DNA of 64,000 bases from Hyposmocoma kahamanoa (GCF_003589595.1 NW_020653765.1:1927800-1991799); one strand, 5' to 3'; positions 12,198 to 25,274 are shown, numbered from the stretch's first letter. The notes: generated from the letters alone by a model not told the origin. Numbers and translations: made by a program.

Positions 12198-14165
12198 TCA
12201 ACTGCCATTGCATTTTGTTGGTATTCTGCTCTTCAATGGCTCGTCGATAACATAGTATACTAATATTATATATATTTAATTTGTAGACTAAATTGTTCAT
12301 TAAACGAGATAAAAATTAAGATATGCATAGTAATTTCCTTGGTAGTTTTAGTAAGGCAGCAGTTTAATGAACGAATGCCATCCACTGACACTATTGAGAC
12401 TCAACTGCCATTTCAGCTAGATTTTCTACCTCAGTGGAGTCTTAATGGAATTGCATTGACCAGTGGTTTAAAAAAAATTAGCAGAATTGGGGCTCTTTTT
12501 ATTGGAACAGGACAGATTTATTGGAAACTATCCTTTTACTAGTGTTGTTTTGCCACATCGACCATAAGGCAATTAAAACAGAATTCAATTTAGCTCACAC
12601 TGAACGAAGTCTTATTGTAGTTGAAGTAGTTTTATTTAGAATTTAAACTTCAAGATTAAAGACCAATACGTACTTGATATTCTACTATTCTCCATAATAC
12701 GGCGGCACAATTTAATCTGTCAGCCTTTTGCTTTAAAACCACAAAATCGATCTCTCCTGTCAATTAATGAAACCAACCGCTCTAAATTCATCAATACCTC
12801 AATATCGATTGGGCAAACAAAAAAGACCTCGATTTCAATCCATTACTTCGGAAAGTCGATATCAAATCGTTTCGATAACGATATTATTCGATTACGGACT
12901 CGTCGGCACCGCTCCGACACCTCGCTCGAACGAACGATCCATCATATTCAACAAGCTTGGGCGATCCTCAAACTTTTAAGTTCAGAAAAATATCCCAAAT
13001 ACACACCAAATCATTTCGGTAATTATTTATAATAACGTTCAATCACGCTTTACCTATTAACACAATCTCGTCCGTGAACAGCTATCTCTTAATGAACCCC
13101 AGGTTTACAGCGCATGGAAAACGTCTTAAGGCATTTTTCCACAATAATAAAGACTGAAGAAAAAATATACAACATGGCGTCTCACGGCTATCGGACATGA
13201 AGTAAAAGTACTTAAAATATTGTAGTTAGGATTTTTGTTTCAACTGAGATGTTATTTCATTTTAAAAAGTTGGAATTAAAACAAATTTTTAGAGCCCTAA
13301 ATAACACACTTTTTTATCGTTTAATAATTACAAAGTATTAGTAAACCTACTATACTATATGTTATTATAATGTTTTTGGTAATTTATTCTACACCTGGCA
13401 CCCGTTCTAACATTGAAACAAACTAGTAAGTCTTTAAAAATATTATTATTATTTCTTTTATGTCGGCCACTACGCTTGTGCCAGTGTCAGTTTTTTATGA
13501 ATAATATAAAAATTTTAGCGCTCATCGCCAGATCAGGGAAAAAAATTCGAAATACAAATTGCAAATGGCAAAAAAAACTCTTTAACAATAAACGTTGTGA
13601 GAATTGAATGAAAGTTAAAGTGAAATAATCATTTATTCCATAGGTAAAATTTTTTCACTTCAAAACGTCGTTTTTTAAAATATTGTTACTTCACCGTGCT
13701 CACTTTACTGGGAAGACCGAGCAAGAAACTCTAGCGATTGCTTTTTATAGATAATTCCATCGCGTTTGCAGCGCTCCTAAAAGTCGCAGCATAAATGATT
13801 TAATTGATTGTTTTCGAATCGAGTTACATGAACCATTCATGTGAACAATGTTTTAGTACGCGGCCTGTAAAGGATAATTTTATTCTGTAACAAACATAAT
13901 CTTGCTGGTACAATAAAGCCACACGTGTTCATAAGTCAAAGTACTTTTATCACATGAAAGTCATAAAAATAATACGAACAACATGAAGCATATACAACAA
14001 TGGCAATTATACATTACGGTTACAACGTTTAAAGGTAGATACACTATACTTATTGGCTAACACAGCAGGCTATGCAAATTCAAGTATGTATGAAAATTAT
14101 TTGTTCAATGAAATGACATTTTGGATGAAAGTAATAATGAGATTATTATATATATTAGATACAGA
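12198..14165. other. Anonymous intergenic DNA
   Basis: No convincing gene. A ~30-base block GGCCACTACGCTTGTGCC (about 13463) is nearly repeated at 38980-39010, so part of this stretch may be an unrecognised repeat. Confidence 0.4.
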
Positions 14166-14166
14166 A

Positions 14167-14350
14167 TACTAAAAACACCGACCTCAAAAGTCATTTATCC
14201 CCTAGTTTGCCAACCTTAGAGGTGGAATATTTTTTTCAAATTTAAATGGGACCATTGCTGAGGTTATTTCCAACAAAAAAGAATCATCAAAATCGGCCCC
14301 CAAATTTTAGTTAAAAAAAATATAAGGCCCGAGTTATCGCGTAGAAAAAA
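14167..14350 (-). repeat. RepD-related copy
   Basis: Inverted relative to 6968-7218 and 61363-61617: ACACCGACCTCAAAAG at left, then GCCAACCTTAGAGGTGGAA and CCAACAAAAAAGAATCA. Confidence 0.6.
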
Positions 14351-14565
14351 CATATAGTCGAATTGAGAACTTCCTCCTTTTTTATGCTGCAAAACAGATC
14401 AGTCAGAATTTTAAATAAAATATTCAACAACATGAACAATTTATACTTGAAATTCTTCTAGCTTACCTTCTTTAAAAAACCTCTCTCCTGAAAAGTTGTC
14501 ATTTCGCACAGGTGACTTTATTACACCAAGGGTGTTGTGATAAGTTAAAAGACCTGGGGGTCTAC

Positions 14566-14737
14566 TCTCGTTCTCTGTCCGACATATGTCCGACACAATT
14601 ACTGTCAAATAAGTAATACTCCAGCAAATTAAAAGACGTATGTTGCGAATGAAGCTTCATACTTGACATTGTTTTTTAATTTGGTCGAGTATTATTTGAC
14701 AGTAATTGTTACAGACGGAAAATGAGAATACAGGGCT
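14566..14737. repeat. RepF hairpin MITE
   Basis: Arms carrying ACAATTACTGTCAAATAAGT (left) and TTATTTGACAGTAATTGT (right) are inverted copies around a centre with GAATGAAGCTTCAT. Related copies are at 28205-28350 and 58200-58386. Confidence 0.65.
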
Positions 14738-14995
14738 TGGTCACTCCAGGTTAAGAAAGTTTGAGAAACGCCTTAGCCCTGGGCGGTCGCGCGACATCGT
14801 CAACGCGGCTAATTATCGTTACACGACGATTATTCCGAATAATTAGGTTGACCTCACTCGGTGCGCCGGCGCTGCAAATGCTCGCCTGAAGCATGCCTAC
14901 GCCAAAGGAATGTATACCACACTATAATAAGTACTACAAAGCACTACTAAACTTGATTCACGGCTTTTCGTGATCACTCCCACCTATAAGTACCT

Positions 14996-15203
14996 GTAGG
15001 GTTAGCACGACAGAGGGCGACTAGCGTGAGAGCGATATAAAGCGCGAGATACTTCTATTCCTGCAGGGCTAGCACGACAGGGCACGAGAGCGGTATAAAG
15101 CACGAGATACTTCTATTCCTGCAGGGCTAGCACGACAGGGCGCGACTAGCGCGAGAGCGATATAAAGCGCGAGATACTTCTATTCCTGCAGGGCTAGCAC
15201 GAC
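14996..15203 (+). repeat. Minisatellite, 67/58/67-bp units
   Basis: GCAGGGCTAGCACGAC (first copy GTAGGGTTAGCACGAC) recurs at 14996, 15063, 15121 and 15188. This gives units of 67, 58 and 67 bases plus a partial copy. The 58-base unit lacks 9 bases around GCGACTAGC. Units also share GCGAGATACTTCTATTCCT. Confidence 0.95.
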
Positions 15204-16080
15204 GACTTATTCAGGAAAGCCGACCATGTAACAGTACTACAGCTAAGTATACTCCAGACAATCCCTGTAACCCTCTCGAAAATAGACACAAGTATAGTTC
15301 GCTCATGTTATTCTATAATATTTGATGTGAGCGCCTTTTGTCGAATGTACCATGCCGAGTGCTCTAAAGAATTATTCTACCTTATCCCGCTCTTCCCTTT
15401 CCTGCTCCGAACGAAACACGCGTGTGTGAAATCAAAAAATATCAGGTGCAATTTTGATCTAAGTTAAGCCCAAAAACCTTCACTTTCAAACAAGTCAGTC
15501 ATAACCAGAATATGCCACCCACAAGAAAGCTACCACACGTCGAAATTTTGAAAACTATGATTTTTTGCAAACGACCGCCCGGTAGCGGTCAAAGCACGCC
15601 ATATTAACTCTACCATTGTCAAAATTTATTGAGCAAAAGTTAATTTTCGGATTCGCACAACTTGACAAAAACTATCCCTTTCTTTAACCAACTTATCAGA
15701 ATTCGATTTGCTGTTAAGCAATCGTATTAAGCACTATTTTTAAAAGAAGCCAAAAATTTCCGAAATGCAAAATATGTAGGTTTGTCAATAATTTGTTAAC
15801 AAAGAAATGTCATTATGTAAATCCTTTTTAGGGATCCGAAAGAAGTTGTTTGTTGTTTTCTGACAACAAAAGTTCTTAGTGATGAAAGTTATACTTGTTT
15901 CTTAGAATGTTTTTTTTTAACATAAATTTTAAATAAACCTTTTACTTTAAGTACTTTTTAAGTTGTTTTTCATTATTATGAAATAACTTTCCAATGTAAA
16001 CAATGGTTTCAAGGGTATAATAAGTGAAATATACATAGGATTAAGTAATAAGTTATTAACATAATCTATACAGGTCTCAT
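15204..16080. other. Anonymous DNA
   Basis: No feature recognised. Confidence 0.4.
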
Positions 16081-16084
16081 TCTA

Positions 16085-16205
16085 AACAGGTCACAACTAA
16101 CAGATGGTATGACCATGTAAAGAACACGAAAGGCTGGTTTGTTTATAAAAAGAAAACAAATATACCGAATTTTAAATCCGGAAAAAAATGTTCCATCATC
16201 ATATC
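16085..16205 (+). repeat. RepC, single diverged arm
   Basis: Matches the RepC right arm (GACCATGTAAAG, AAGGCTGGTTTGTTT, ACAAATATACCGAATTT) with many substitutions. Confidence 0.5.
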
Positions 16206-16950
16206 ATTACAAAATTCAATATGAGGCAATCGCGAAATCCTGAGATCTCTGTAAAAGATACACATTTGCAGTCACTATCGGAATCACAATCGTATCTTCT
16301 CCAAATCACTGAAGATAAACAGTAAAAAGTGTATGAATGTATGTATGGGTAAAGGTCGACGCTCACCTCATACATCTCCTGTCATACAATGAATGATCTA
16401 TCGACACCTTGTGATTGGCAGCTCACCGTGGACCAATGGTTACTGGATTGCGCATTTGTCATTGTAGTTCAAAACATATCGGTGCTTTTCAAGAATAGTG
16501 GATTAAACCAGAATAGTTCATTTTTTACTTATTACACAGCTGCACACAGATGACCTGAATTTTGTTGTAAAAAAGATACCGAACTTTTATATTATTTAAA
16601 ATAGTCACGTGACAATATGGGCGTGTATGTGTATACGATTCATCGGTTATGCATTTTAGATATTCTGCAGTTATTTTTGAACCATCTTCCTGATGAATTG
16701 GGCGATTTTGAGGTTAGGCCTATATTCTAAAAAGCTATAGACATGTTAGAAGTTCCTTCTAAAGCCTGATCACATTTTGCTTAATTAAATAAGCATTATA
16801 ATTAATAACATTAAAATAACCTTTAGTAAAATCTATTGCTATACTAAAAATTTTAAAATGCAGGTGCATGCTTCAATAGGGATTTGAAAAGACGAATTCT
16901 CGATTGAGAAGCAATCGTTTTCCCACTGGATAAAAAAGTACTACCACTAT
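16206..16950. other. Anonymous DNA
   Basis: No feature recognised. Confidence 0.4.
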
Positions 16951-17256
16951 TTTTTATGATATTAAGCAACGACGGGACTAACATGTCGTGCACTTAGTGG
17001 AAAGCGACACGCCTATCCATGGCAGTTGCAGTGCCACTCAGAGTTTTAAATCGCAAAAATCTGTGGGGCATCGCCACTGCGGCCATCACCTCGTGACATA
17101 AGTTGACAAGTCCCATGTGCCTGTAATTTCACTAGCACCCTTACCCTTCCAAACCGGAACACAGTAATGTTCACATTGCTGGTTGACGGCAGAAATAGGT
17201 AAGGTGGCAGTACAACCCTGGACGAACTCTGACAAGGAACTCCATGTTGCTATTAG
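16951..17256 (-). repeat. RepA copy
   Basis: Inverted RepA with T-rich tail TTTTTATGATATTAAG at left. Confidence 0.85.
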
Positions 17257-17644
17257 AACTTTTTGTTAACATACCTAGTATTGCAATTACATTTACACAA
17301 GCATATTTGAGATAGATAGCATATAAATAAGTTATAAATTAATACTTGTATATAAAATAATTATCCAGAGGATAACAATTCCGTGATGCGCTAGAGTGCA
17401 GTGGCCACACAAAATTAACAAACTCATTCCGCGGCACTGCCTCCCGCAGTTCGGTAGTAGAGGTCAAATTGTAATTTAATTAATTCTACTTGTAACTTTT
17501 ACTCGTATTTAGATTGTTTGAATAACGGATTGTGTTGGGAGAGAGATAACGCATATTAACTGGGTAGTTATTTTACCTTTAACTATAGTTAAAGAAAGCA
17601 CGTAGCAAGTAATATGGTATTTGACAAGCACCGACAAATATATT
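17257..17644. other. Anonymous DNA
   Basis: No feature recognised. Confidence 0.35.
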
Positions 17645-18224
17645 TTTTAACAGACTTCAAAAAAAGGAGGAGGTTATACGATCGACTGTTACATGCAGCC
17701 GAACGTAAAAAATGTTTTCCGATTTCTTCGTCAATTGTGGACTGATTTTGAAAATTCTTTTTTTGTTTGAAAGGGTGTATTCTCGTGGTGGTTCCATTGT
17801 GACCAAATGTAATGAGGGGATCCCATGGAAATCGAGGAAAATCCTCAAATTTTATAGGTATGCAGTGTACTCACCGATTTCTCCACAATTGTAGACCGAT
17901 TTCGAAAAATATTTTTTTATTTAAAAGGGTATACTCTCGAGGTGGTCCTGATACCGACGAAGCTGTTCCGGGTTCGTTTCGTCTATCACAAATTAGTAAT
18001 TATTTTCCGCAAATAAAAGTCGACTTTTCACTTGACACAATGCATGTAATTAACAAATCACCGTCACCATGACAACCAGAAAAAAGTATAAACTGTACAA
18101 AGAAGTCCGTAGCAGTCCCATTGTCACCAAGAAGTCAAAATCTGTTGAGGGGATCCCATGGAAATAAAAAAAGCCGATCAGCAAACTTTATAGGTCGGTT
18201 TTTTTTTCGATGAAAAAGTTACAA
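17645..18224 (+). repeat. RepD copy (longest)
   Basis: Starts ACAGACTTCAAAAAAAGG and ends AGGTCGGTTTTTTTTTCG then ATGAAAAAGTTAC. As in the 4475-4985 copy, two internal units begin with GATTTCT and both copies share the block AAATAAAAGTCGACTTTTCA. RepA starts immediately after its right end. Confidence 0.7.
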
Positions 18225-18228
18225 TTAT

Positions 18229-18512
18229 TATAATTACCAAATGACGGGACGAACAAGTCGTGCCCCTGATGATAAGCATCACGCCTACCCATAACTAGTT
18301 ATAGTGCCACTCAGAGCTTTTATCACAAACATTTGAGAGGCACTATGTGCCATCGCCCCGAGATATAACGTTGACAAGTCCGTGTTGTTTCACCAGCATC
18401 CTTACCCTTTAAAACCAGAACGTATTAATGCTCTTGATACTGCTTGGCGGCAGAAATAGGTATGGTGTTTGGTACTTTCCTTTGGAGCTCTGATGCTTTT
18501 TATTAGCAATAT
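18229..18512 (-). repeat. RepA copy
   Basis: Inverted RepA, diverged, abutting RepD on its left. Confidence 0.8.
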
Positions 18513-18617
18513 AAAGTAGACATAAATTCATTCAGAATGCAATGACATTCTGTAAAAAAAAAATTATTTATTATAGATCTCGTAATTCCTATTTGAATGA
18601 ATCACAACATGAATAAA

Positions 18618-18926
18618 TTTTTGTTATGATACCAAGTGGCGGGGCTAACAAGCCGTGCGCATGATGGTAAGCGACACGCCTGTCCATAACAGTTGCAGTG
18701 CCACTCAGATGTTTAAAGCGCAAAGATCTTGTGGGGCACTGTCACTGCGCCCGTCATCCTGAGACATAAGTTGACAAGTCTCAAGTGCCTATAATTTCAC
18801 CAGCACCCTTACCCTTCCAAACCGGAACACAACAATGTTCACATTGCTACTTGGCGGCAGAAATAGGTAAGGTGGCAGTACTTCCCTGGAGGAACTCTAG
18901 AGGAGGAACTCTACTGCTACTAAAAA
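18618..18926 (-). repeat. RepA copy
   Basis: Inverted RepA. GAGGAACTCTA occurs twice near the right end, a small duplication. Confidence 0.85.
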
Positions 18927-19018
18927 CGGATAGAGCTTCCCCTCTCTTCTGACTTTAACCAGTTATATTATCTCTGGCGTTACTTGAGATTCAAAAAACG
19001 AATTTCTGCTTTGTCCTC

Positions 19019-19165
19019 ACCACCATCGTCAACCCATTATACGGCCAACTGCTGGTCACAGGTCTCCTCTTAGGAGAGGGGTTAAGCCATAGTCTGCCAT
19101 GCTGACCCAATACGTTGAGGACGTGTTTTCCAAGGGTTGTGAATCTTCTGCGACGTGAAATTTTC
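19019..19165 (-). repeat. RepB copy
   Basis: Inverted RepB: ACCATCGTCAACCCATTATA at the left (complement of the TGA-rich tail), then GGTCTCCTCTTAGG and GGCCATAGTCTGCC-like blocks. Confidence 0.65.
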
Positions 19166-19707
19166 ATTTCCGTTTAATTTTCATCAAATTCAAAGTTAAC
19201 TGAAACAATACTTATTTTTAGTCAAATACCGTATAATAAGGTCGGTTTAACACAACTGGTGTAACAAAGAAAGCATATTGATAAAAACTGAGTAAAAACT
19301 CAGCATACAAAACAAGGATTTAAAAAAGTTGAATAAAGTATAAAATAAAATACTCGAAGCATTGGTTAATAACACAGGATTAGTGTCAGGAAGAAATTAT
19401 TTATTAATAAACACAGACTTAATAATAATAGCTGGTTATCTAGCCAAATTACTATTGTATGACCAATCTCATAACATGATCTCATCTGTACAGTCCCTAG
19501 ATTAAGTATTTGTACACTTTTAAACAAATAAACTGATGTAATAAGACGATAACTGTAAAATTACTACTTTTCAGGAGAGAAAATTGAATATACTACGAAA
19601 GAAATTAGACGAAAAGTTTGTTATGCTTAAATAGAACAGTTATAAAATTTTAAATATACATAATTTGTTTCATGCAAGTTTCATGTAAGTAGTTCGTATA
19701 TTTTGAC
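19166..19707. other. Anonymous AT-rich DNA
   Basis: No feature recognised. Confidence 0.4.
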
Positions 19708-20229
19708 ATCGAGTATATAACCAGTAATAGAGACAAAACAAGGGCCATTCATCCCTGGCAACTCATCAGGCAAATGGGCCTTATATAACTTTTAAATATC
19801 AACTCTCGTTTGCACTGAAATCACAAATTAGAAAGCTGAAATAGTACATCGCCAACAACTGACCTGTGTGCACGTCTCGGTATATTCCAAAAATATTCTG
19901 TATTTATTGTAATAAAGATAATATCTCTAACTACGGGGGGCTATTCCATTCGGTGGTTTGGGAAAAACAGTATAATATCTAATTACAAAACAAGCGTAAT
20001 CACATTTCATCTGTTCAATTAAATGTCAAATATGTAATATTTAAATTTTCGTCCATTATGGCAAAGCTCAAGTTAAACTAGTCGATTTGAACTGAAACAA
20101 TTGACGATATCTGTCAATTGTTTCGCATTCGGGCTGGTCAATTGGAGTGCAGTCACCGTAATGATTTGGCAGAATAGTTTCAAACAAATTAAATTACATT
20201 TCGTCTCTATTTCTGGTTATATACTAGAT
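19708..20229. mobile_element. RepE TIR element, copy 1 (522 bp)
   Basis: Bounded by inverted ends GAGTATATAACCAGTAATAG (left) and the complement of GTATATAACCAGAAATAGAG (right). The second full copy is at 28623-29191. Inside are GGGCCATTCATCCCTGGC and a 12-base perfect inverted pair GAAACAATTGAC/GTCAATTGTTTC near 20094-20125. No transposase ORF, so non-autonomous. Confidence 0.75.
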
Positions 20230-20264
20230 GCATTTTTGGTCATGAAAGCACTTTTGATGTACAT

Positions 20265-20448
20265 TCAGTGCCTATACCACGAGATTACAGTGACAGTTAT
20301 CACCAGCGACTGCGTAAAATATTTGTATACAAAACGTTGTTTGTTCATGTAACTGCTGGTGGCGCTATATAATTTGCCATACAAAATTAAAGTAATTTAC
20401 ACTGTCGCTAGCGACAACTGTCACAGGGAAGTCGTGGTAGAGGCACTG
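20265..20448. mobile_element. Fold-back MITE with hAT-like ends (184 bp)
   Basis: The left arm starting CAGTGCCTATACCACGA and the right arm ending TCGTGGTAGAGGCACTG are inverted copies over ~53 bases. CAGTGCC-type ends are seen in hAT elements, but the 8-base flanks do not match as a target duplication, so the class is uncertain. Confidence 0.6.
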
Positions 20449-20704
20449 GTGTGACTTAGCTTTGTAAAAATAATGATTTGAAAAAGCGTTTAAAAAATGA
20501 ATGAATCTCTTTTAATTTCGATTAAATGTTCTGTACGTTGTTGTTATGTACGTGGCTAACTTAGACTAATAACGCATAGAAACCTAGCCCGCACGCGCTA
20601 AGTGAGGCAAATTGAGGCGCGCCAAAAGGGCCTACATGAGCGGGCGGGCCTTCAATGCTCAAGGTCAACTTGCACCGCGAACAGCTCCAGAATTTTAGCT
20701 AAAA

Positions 20705-20827
20705 ATGACGAAATGTGCGATAAATGAGTGTAAAAATACGTCAGACAAACATAAAATAGATTTTAACATCACATTCCACAAGGAAGTAACGCGTTTTAAC
20801 TTGTATTTTTATATAAATATTCACTAA
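20705..20827 (+). pseudogene. THAP zinc-finger N-terminal fragment
   Basis: A 40-codon ORF starts MTKCAINECKNTS and continues to FNITFHK. The spacing C-x4-C then ITFH fits the first half of a THAP (C2CH) DNA-binding domain, the domain of P-element transposase and its domesticated relatives. Similarity stops at FHK, just before GAAGTAACG, which could be a splice donor or the edge of a truncated copy. A GC-rich stretch with CpG lies directly upstream (20580-20690). A 12-base perfect inverted pair (AAGTGAGGCAAA at 20600-20611 and its complement at 20875-20886) flanks it, so it could be an internally deleted transposon. A true first exon of a THAP gene is the alternative. Confidence 0.45.
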
Positions 20828-20886
20828 AACCGAAAATTAACCTACTACTAAAACTAGCCTACATGAATTCGATTTTTGCCTCACTT

Positions 20887-22620
20887 GTGACAGTTCGTTT
20901 GATATGAAACTATCATTCTATACATTGTTATTCTAATGTGGCTAATTGTTCATTTGAACGTTATTATCATAAATAGTTGAACCTTTTTTAGCGTTCCTTT
21001 GATATACGTTGTAATTTAAATAGTTTTCCTCAAACATGAAAATCCATTACTGTCCCCTTCTCTAAACTTTTAAATCTACCTACTAATAACGAACTATGTA
21101 AACAGGCAAAAGAAAAACTCTTACAGTCAACTGCCCAGTGTTCATAACTGCGAGAATTAAAAATATCTATCTGTACCGCTTACTTAAAAAAAAGAAATGG
21201 CGGTAACATTTAAACTAAAGTGTTTTGGTATTATTTTCCTTTTTCGTCTTTTTTGTATTTTTGTCGCGAAAAAGAGTGCTAGTGAGAAGAGCAATAACGA
21301 AAATATAGTAATGGATATACTTTCAATTACATCATCAGAATTTTAAGACTTTCGTGGTTATTCACTAAATGATTATCACTACTATCAGGTTTCTTACCAC
21401 GGTATGACTTCTTTTTATTTTCCCTGGGGAAACACATCATCAAAAGTTCAGCAGACGGCTGTCATTAATGTGCTTGGTAAAACAATAACAGCTACTTTTA
21501 GCAATTGTCCTAACACGTGAAATGTGACTTTTAATATTAAATAATATTTTTTTACTTTTTCTGTTATACATCTACCTCTCTTTAGTCTTTTATTATTTCC
21601 TAACATTGTTTGAGAAAAAAATCTATATATGCCTCAGCGGGAATGGGGATTGCTTGACTCGTATTAATACAAGGCCTCTCTGGCGCTCGTCCTTCTAGTT
21701 CATAGTCGTCCAGCAATCCCTTACTTCCCAGTCTCTGCTATAATATACTTTACAGTTACACGATTTGTCTACTAACACACACAGACATACATACTAATAT
21801 ATCCCTATAGCTCTAGATACTTTTATGTACGGCAAACACACTTAGTAGGTACCAAAACTTGTAACCAAGTCTTTCATTAGTCATCATAATCATCTAAACG
21901 TTAATAAAAAAAAACATCATTTGTACAGAATAGAACAGTAGTCATTACCACTCATTGTATTACATCTGATTGATGATACGTACGGACTGAATTTCTTTAT
22001 TGTATTTTATAACAGTTCGGTGGGTCAATGTACTCTTTCGTTCAAAAATTTATATTTCCATTTAAAACTTGGTGCATTTATGTCTCTCCTTATACATATA
22101 AATGTCTACGTATATCTGTGAATATATTTGCGTGTAGAAAACTACACTATCACTAAACAAAAAAGTCAATTTTCGGGAAAGTTTCTGAAAGTATTTGAAA
22201 ACATAAAATTTTCGTTAAGTGACATTATTGGTGGTGACATGCGTATCAGAAACCAGACAATGAGATTGATTGCAGACTGAAACCTGGTTTTAAACCCACA
22301 AGAAGATCGAAAACAAGTGCGATAAAAAAGACCGTACCCGGTTACCATGCTCAGATGCGATTACGAACAACTGAGCAAAGAAGAATAAAAGAAAAAGGGA
22401 GATTGACCTTACCATGTGATAGAAATAATATTTGTCATAGCTGCAACCAGGGCTGAGCCAAATACATGCTACCTTTTAATTAAAACATAAGTTACATACA
22501 GGTATATACTTTCTTATGTGCATTTACTAATTTAATCGTCTATTGCGCAGGAAAAACACACAAATTACATTAATAGAAGGAAAACACGAATAAAAGGTTC
22601 TACTTATTTCTAAAAGAAAT
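20887..22620. other. Anonymous intergenic DNA
   Basis: No convincing gene or repeat recognised. Confidence 0.4.
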
Positions 22621-22623
22621 TTC

Positions 22624-22840
22624 TTGTATTTAAAATACGAAATACAAAATACTTTCACGACTTACAATACAAAATACAAGCCACAAAACACAACCCTTAC
22701 CAATATTTGTACACAGAGAATGTATTTGAAATATCAATTTCAGATATTTAAAATACAAAATAGATTTTTAGGTGCAAAAAAATTCAAAATACGTATTTGT
22801 GTTTGGAATATGTACTTTATTTACGACCTATAAAATTCAA
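22624..22840. repeat. AAATACAAAATAC-rich repeat
   Basis: Repeated variants of AAATACAAAATAC and its complement (GTATTTGTATTT-like), with a mirrored arrangement across the block. Probably a degenerate MITE; boundaries uncertain. Confidence 0.4.
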
Positions 22841-24332
22841 TAACTGGCAGGCCCTGACTGCAACACAAAATATGTAAGACGAATAACTAGTGATCGAAAT
22901 TGAAGGAGTTAATTTAATTAAAGTATGAACATTTTCGTAGTATCGACATACCCATTACGTCATCAATGCGTATAAAATGTCTTATTTTACCGTTTATTTT
23001 CTAAACATTCCAAAATATAGATTGTCTCATGTTTTTTATTTAAATGGCTAAAGTATTTAAATACGTAAATGCAATTAGAAACACTACATATAATTTTTTG
23101 AGACAATAATTAGTAGCAAATACTTAATAGGAAATAAGAATTTGTTGCCAACTTAAATTTCAATAAATAATACGCATATGCAAATATAATCAGTTCCGAA
23201 AAGTCCCGGTATTTATAGAAGGGATTGTCCACGTTATTCTTTAGTGTAGCTTAATTAGTTTTAATTGATTAAGTATCACTTGCATTTTTTATCACATGCA
23301 TATTGAAGTTGAAAGAATGTTGGGTGTTGTTTCTGAGCTGTGTGTATTCTGGATAGTATTCCAGAGTGAATGACGTTGCTCTAGTAGTCATAGTACAGGT
23401 AATTCCCATATTTGAGACCAAGTAAGAGGTACGATTGGCACATTATTATTATTTATTTTATTTAGAACTGTATCCTGTGAAAAGGGCGCCTATATCCTAG
23501 AATTTTATGAGTCCCTATTTGATTTTGTTTGCGATCTCTGTAGTACGTGCTAGTAGCGAAGGATTTATACATATACTTATCTCGCTTTCTTTACACTTTA
23601 CTAACATTTGCTTATTGAAGCACTTAATAAAATTTTTCCTAAGTTTCACCCGGTATAGGAAAATGCTGACCATAAACACTTTAAAAACAAAGGATATGAA
23701 GGCATATCCTACATAAATCAAGGGATTTATTGGCGGAATTTGAAGGCGATAGTGGCGCTACAATACAGGGAGATGCTGTTGACCACCTGCTGGATTTCCT
23801 TGGATCGCTTTCTTCGAAAACCCTTTACAATCTTAATTGAATAAACAACCACAAAATCTGTGAGAAATTCATCAGAAAATCTTTCACAAAATGAATCAAT
23901 CACGAACTAATTTTAATCAAGCATCCATAAATTATTTTAAAAAATTCAAGTAGCCAAATGTACAGTAGCACAAAATATATGAAGATATCAAATGGGAAAG
24001 TTGACTACGTGCAATGACCCTTAGTTGATTGATTACAAATTAATTTTTGCCGTCAATCTTCTATCTTTTGATTTACTGATCGACCCCATGATTATAACAG
24101 TAGAGCTGAATTTGAATTGATTTTTCTAATTTATGACAGCACTCACAGATATCATAATATGTATCGTTTGTTCATGTCAGTTAAGAGGCATTGATGCGAA
24201 AAATAGAAGTGTCCAAAGTCTTTAAAGATTAGTAAAAGGTAGACATTTACCTTCGCAATTTTAGTGGACTGTTTCTTATACCAACAAAATGTACATTAAT
24301 AATAAATATCAATCATTGTAGTAAATTAGATT
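22841..24332. other. Anonymous AT-rich DNA
   Basis: No convincing gene or repeat recognised. Confidence 0.4.
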
Positions 24333-24613
24333 CTTTTTTATAATATCAAGTGACGGAACGCACAACACGTGCACCTAATGGTAGGCTACATGCCTGTCTT
24401 TAAATCGCAAATCCTCAATGCGGATTACCACTGCGCCCGTCACCCTGAGCCATAAATTGACAAGTCGCATGTGTGCTTGTAATTTCACCAACACCCTTAC
24501 CATTCAAAACCGGAACACAGTAATGCTGACATTACTACTTGGCGGTAGAAGTAGATAAGGTGGCAGTACTTCCCTGAACGAACTCTTTCACAAGGAGCTC
24601 TACAGCTACTATT
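24333..24613 (-). repeat. RepA copy
   Basis: Inverted RepA with a short internal deletion: the stretch between GCCTGTC and TTTAAATCGCAAA is missing. Confidence 0.85.
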
Positions 24614-24721
24614 ATTTATTAGTGCCATATTTGAATATCATAAAAAAAGAAGCAACAGTAGCACCTAGTTCCCATAACACAGTTTCTATTTTTAAGTTTA
24701 TTGAATGTCACGATGTTTGAC

Positions 24722-24835
24722 CACCATGATATTCAATTATTTTTGTGAAATTACTCCAATAGTTTATTATAATTATTAATACAAGGATTGGACACTTAGA
24801 AAAAAGTCCTTGGATCCGGCTTGATTCAACCCACC
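24722..24835 (-). repeat. S1 SINE, truncated
   Basis: S1 body and part of the head in inverted orientation (ATGATATTCAATTATTTTTG, then GATCCGGCTTGATTC). Faces the copy at 24947-25060. Confidence 0.6.
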
Positions 24836-24946
24836 TTGCTTAATGAAGAAATAGATTTCTCACAGACTTCGCTACGGCAAAGAAGTCATTAGAAAACCAA
24901 AAACAAAGATGTATAACAAACACTTAAAAAAATTCGTAAGGTTCGT

Positions 24947-25060
24947 TCGTTCCGTGCCTTAATTGGCATAGCGTCGGTTTACTAGAAGACGTTGCTTCGA
25001 ATAAAGCCGGATGGAAGAAATTTTTCCGATCTTTGTATTAATAATTATAACAGTCTCTAT
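24947..25060 (+). repeat. S1 SINE
   Basis: tRNA-like head TTCGTTCCGTGCCTTAATTG with a degenerate B box (GCTTCGAATAA), then the ATTAATAATTATAA body. Confidence 0.65.
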
Positions 25061-25274
25061 TATCATGGAACTACAAAGTTCAATTATCTTGTTGTTCCAT
25101 AGACTAATTTTTAACACTATGCTCCTTTCTGTCGCATGTAATGAAAGTCCATCATCACCAAAACTCCTTCACATTTCAATTACAAAGCGATATGATTACA
25201 TAACTCAGATATTAATATTTTATTATCTATTAATTAAGTCTGTATAATAGAAAGCTACTAAGGTATTAATCGCG

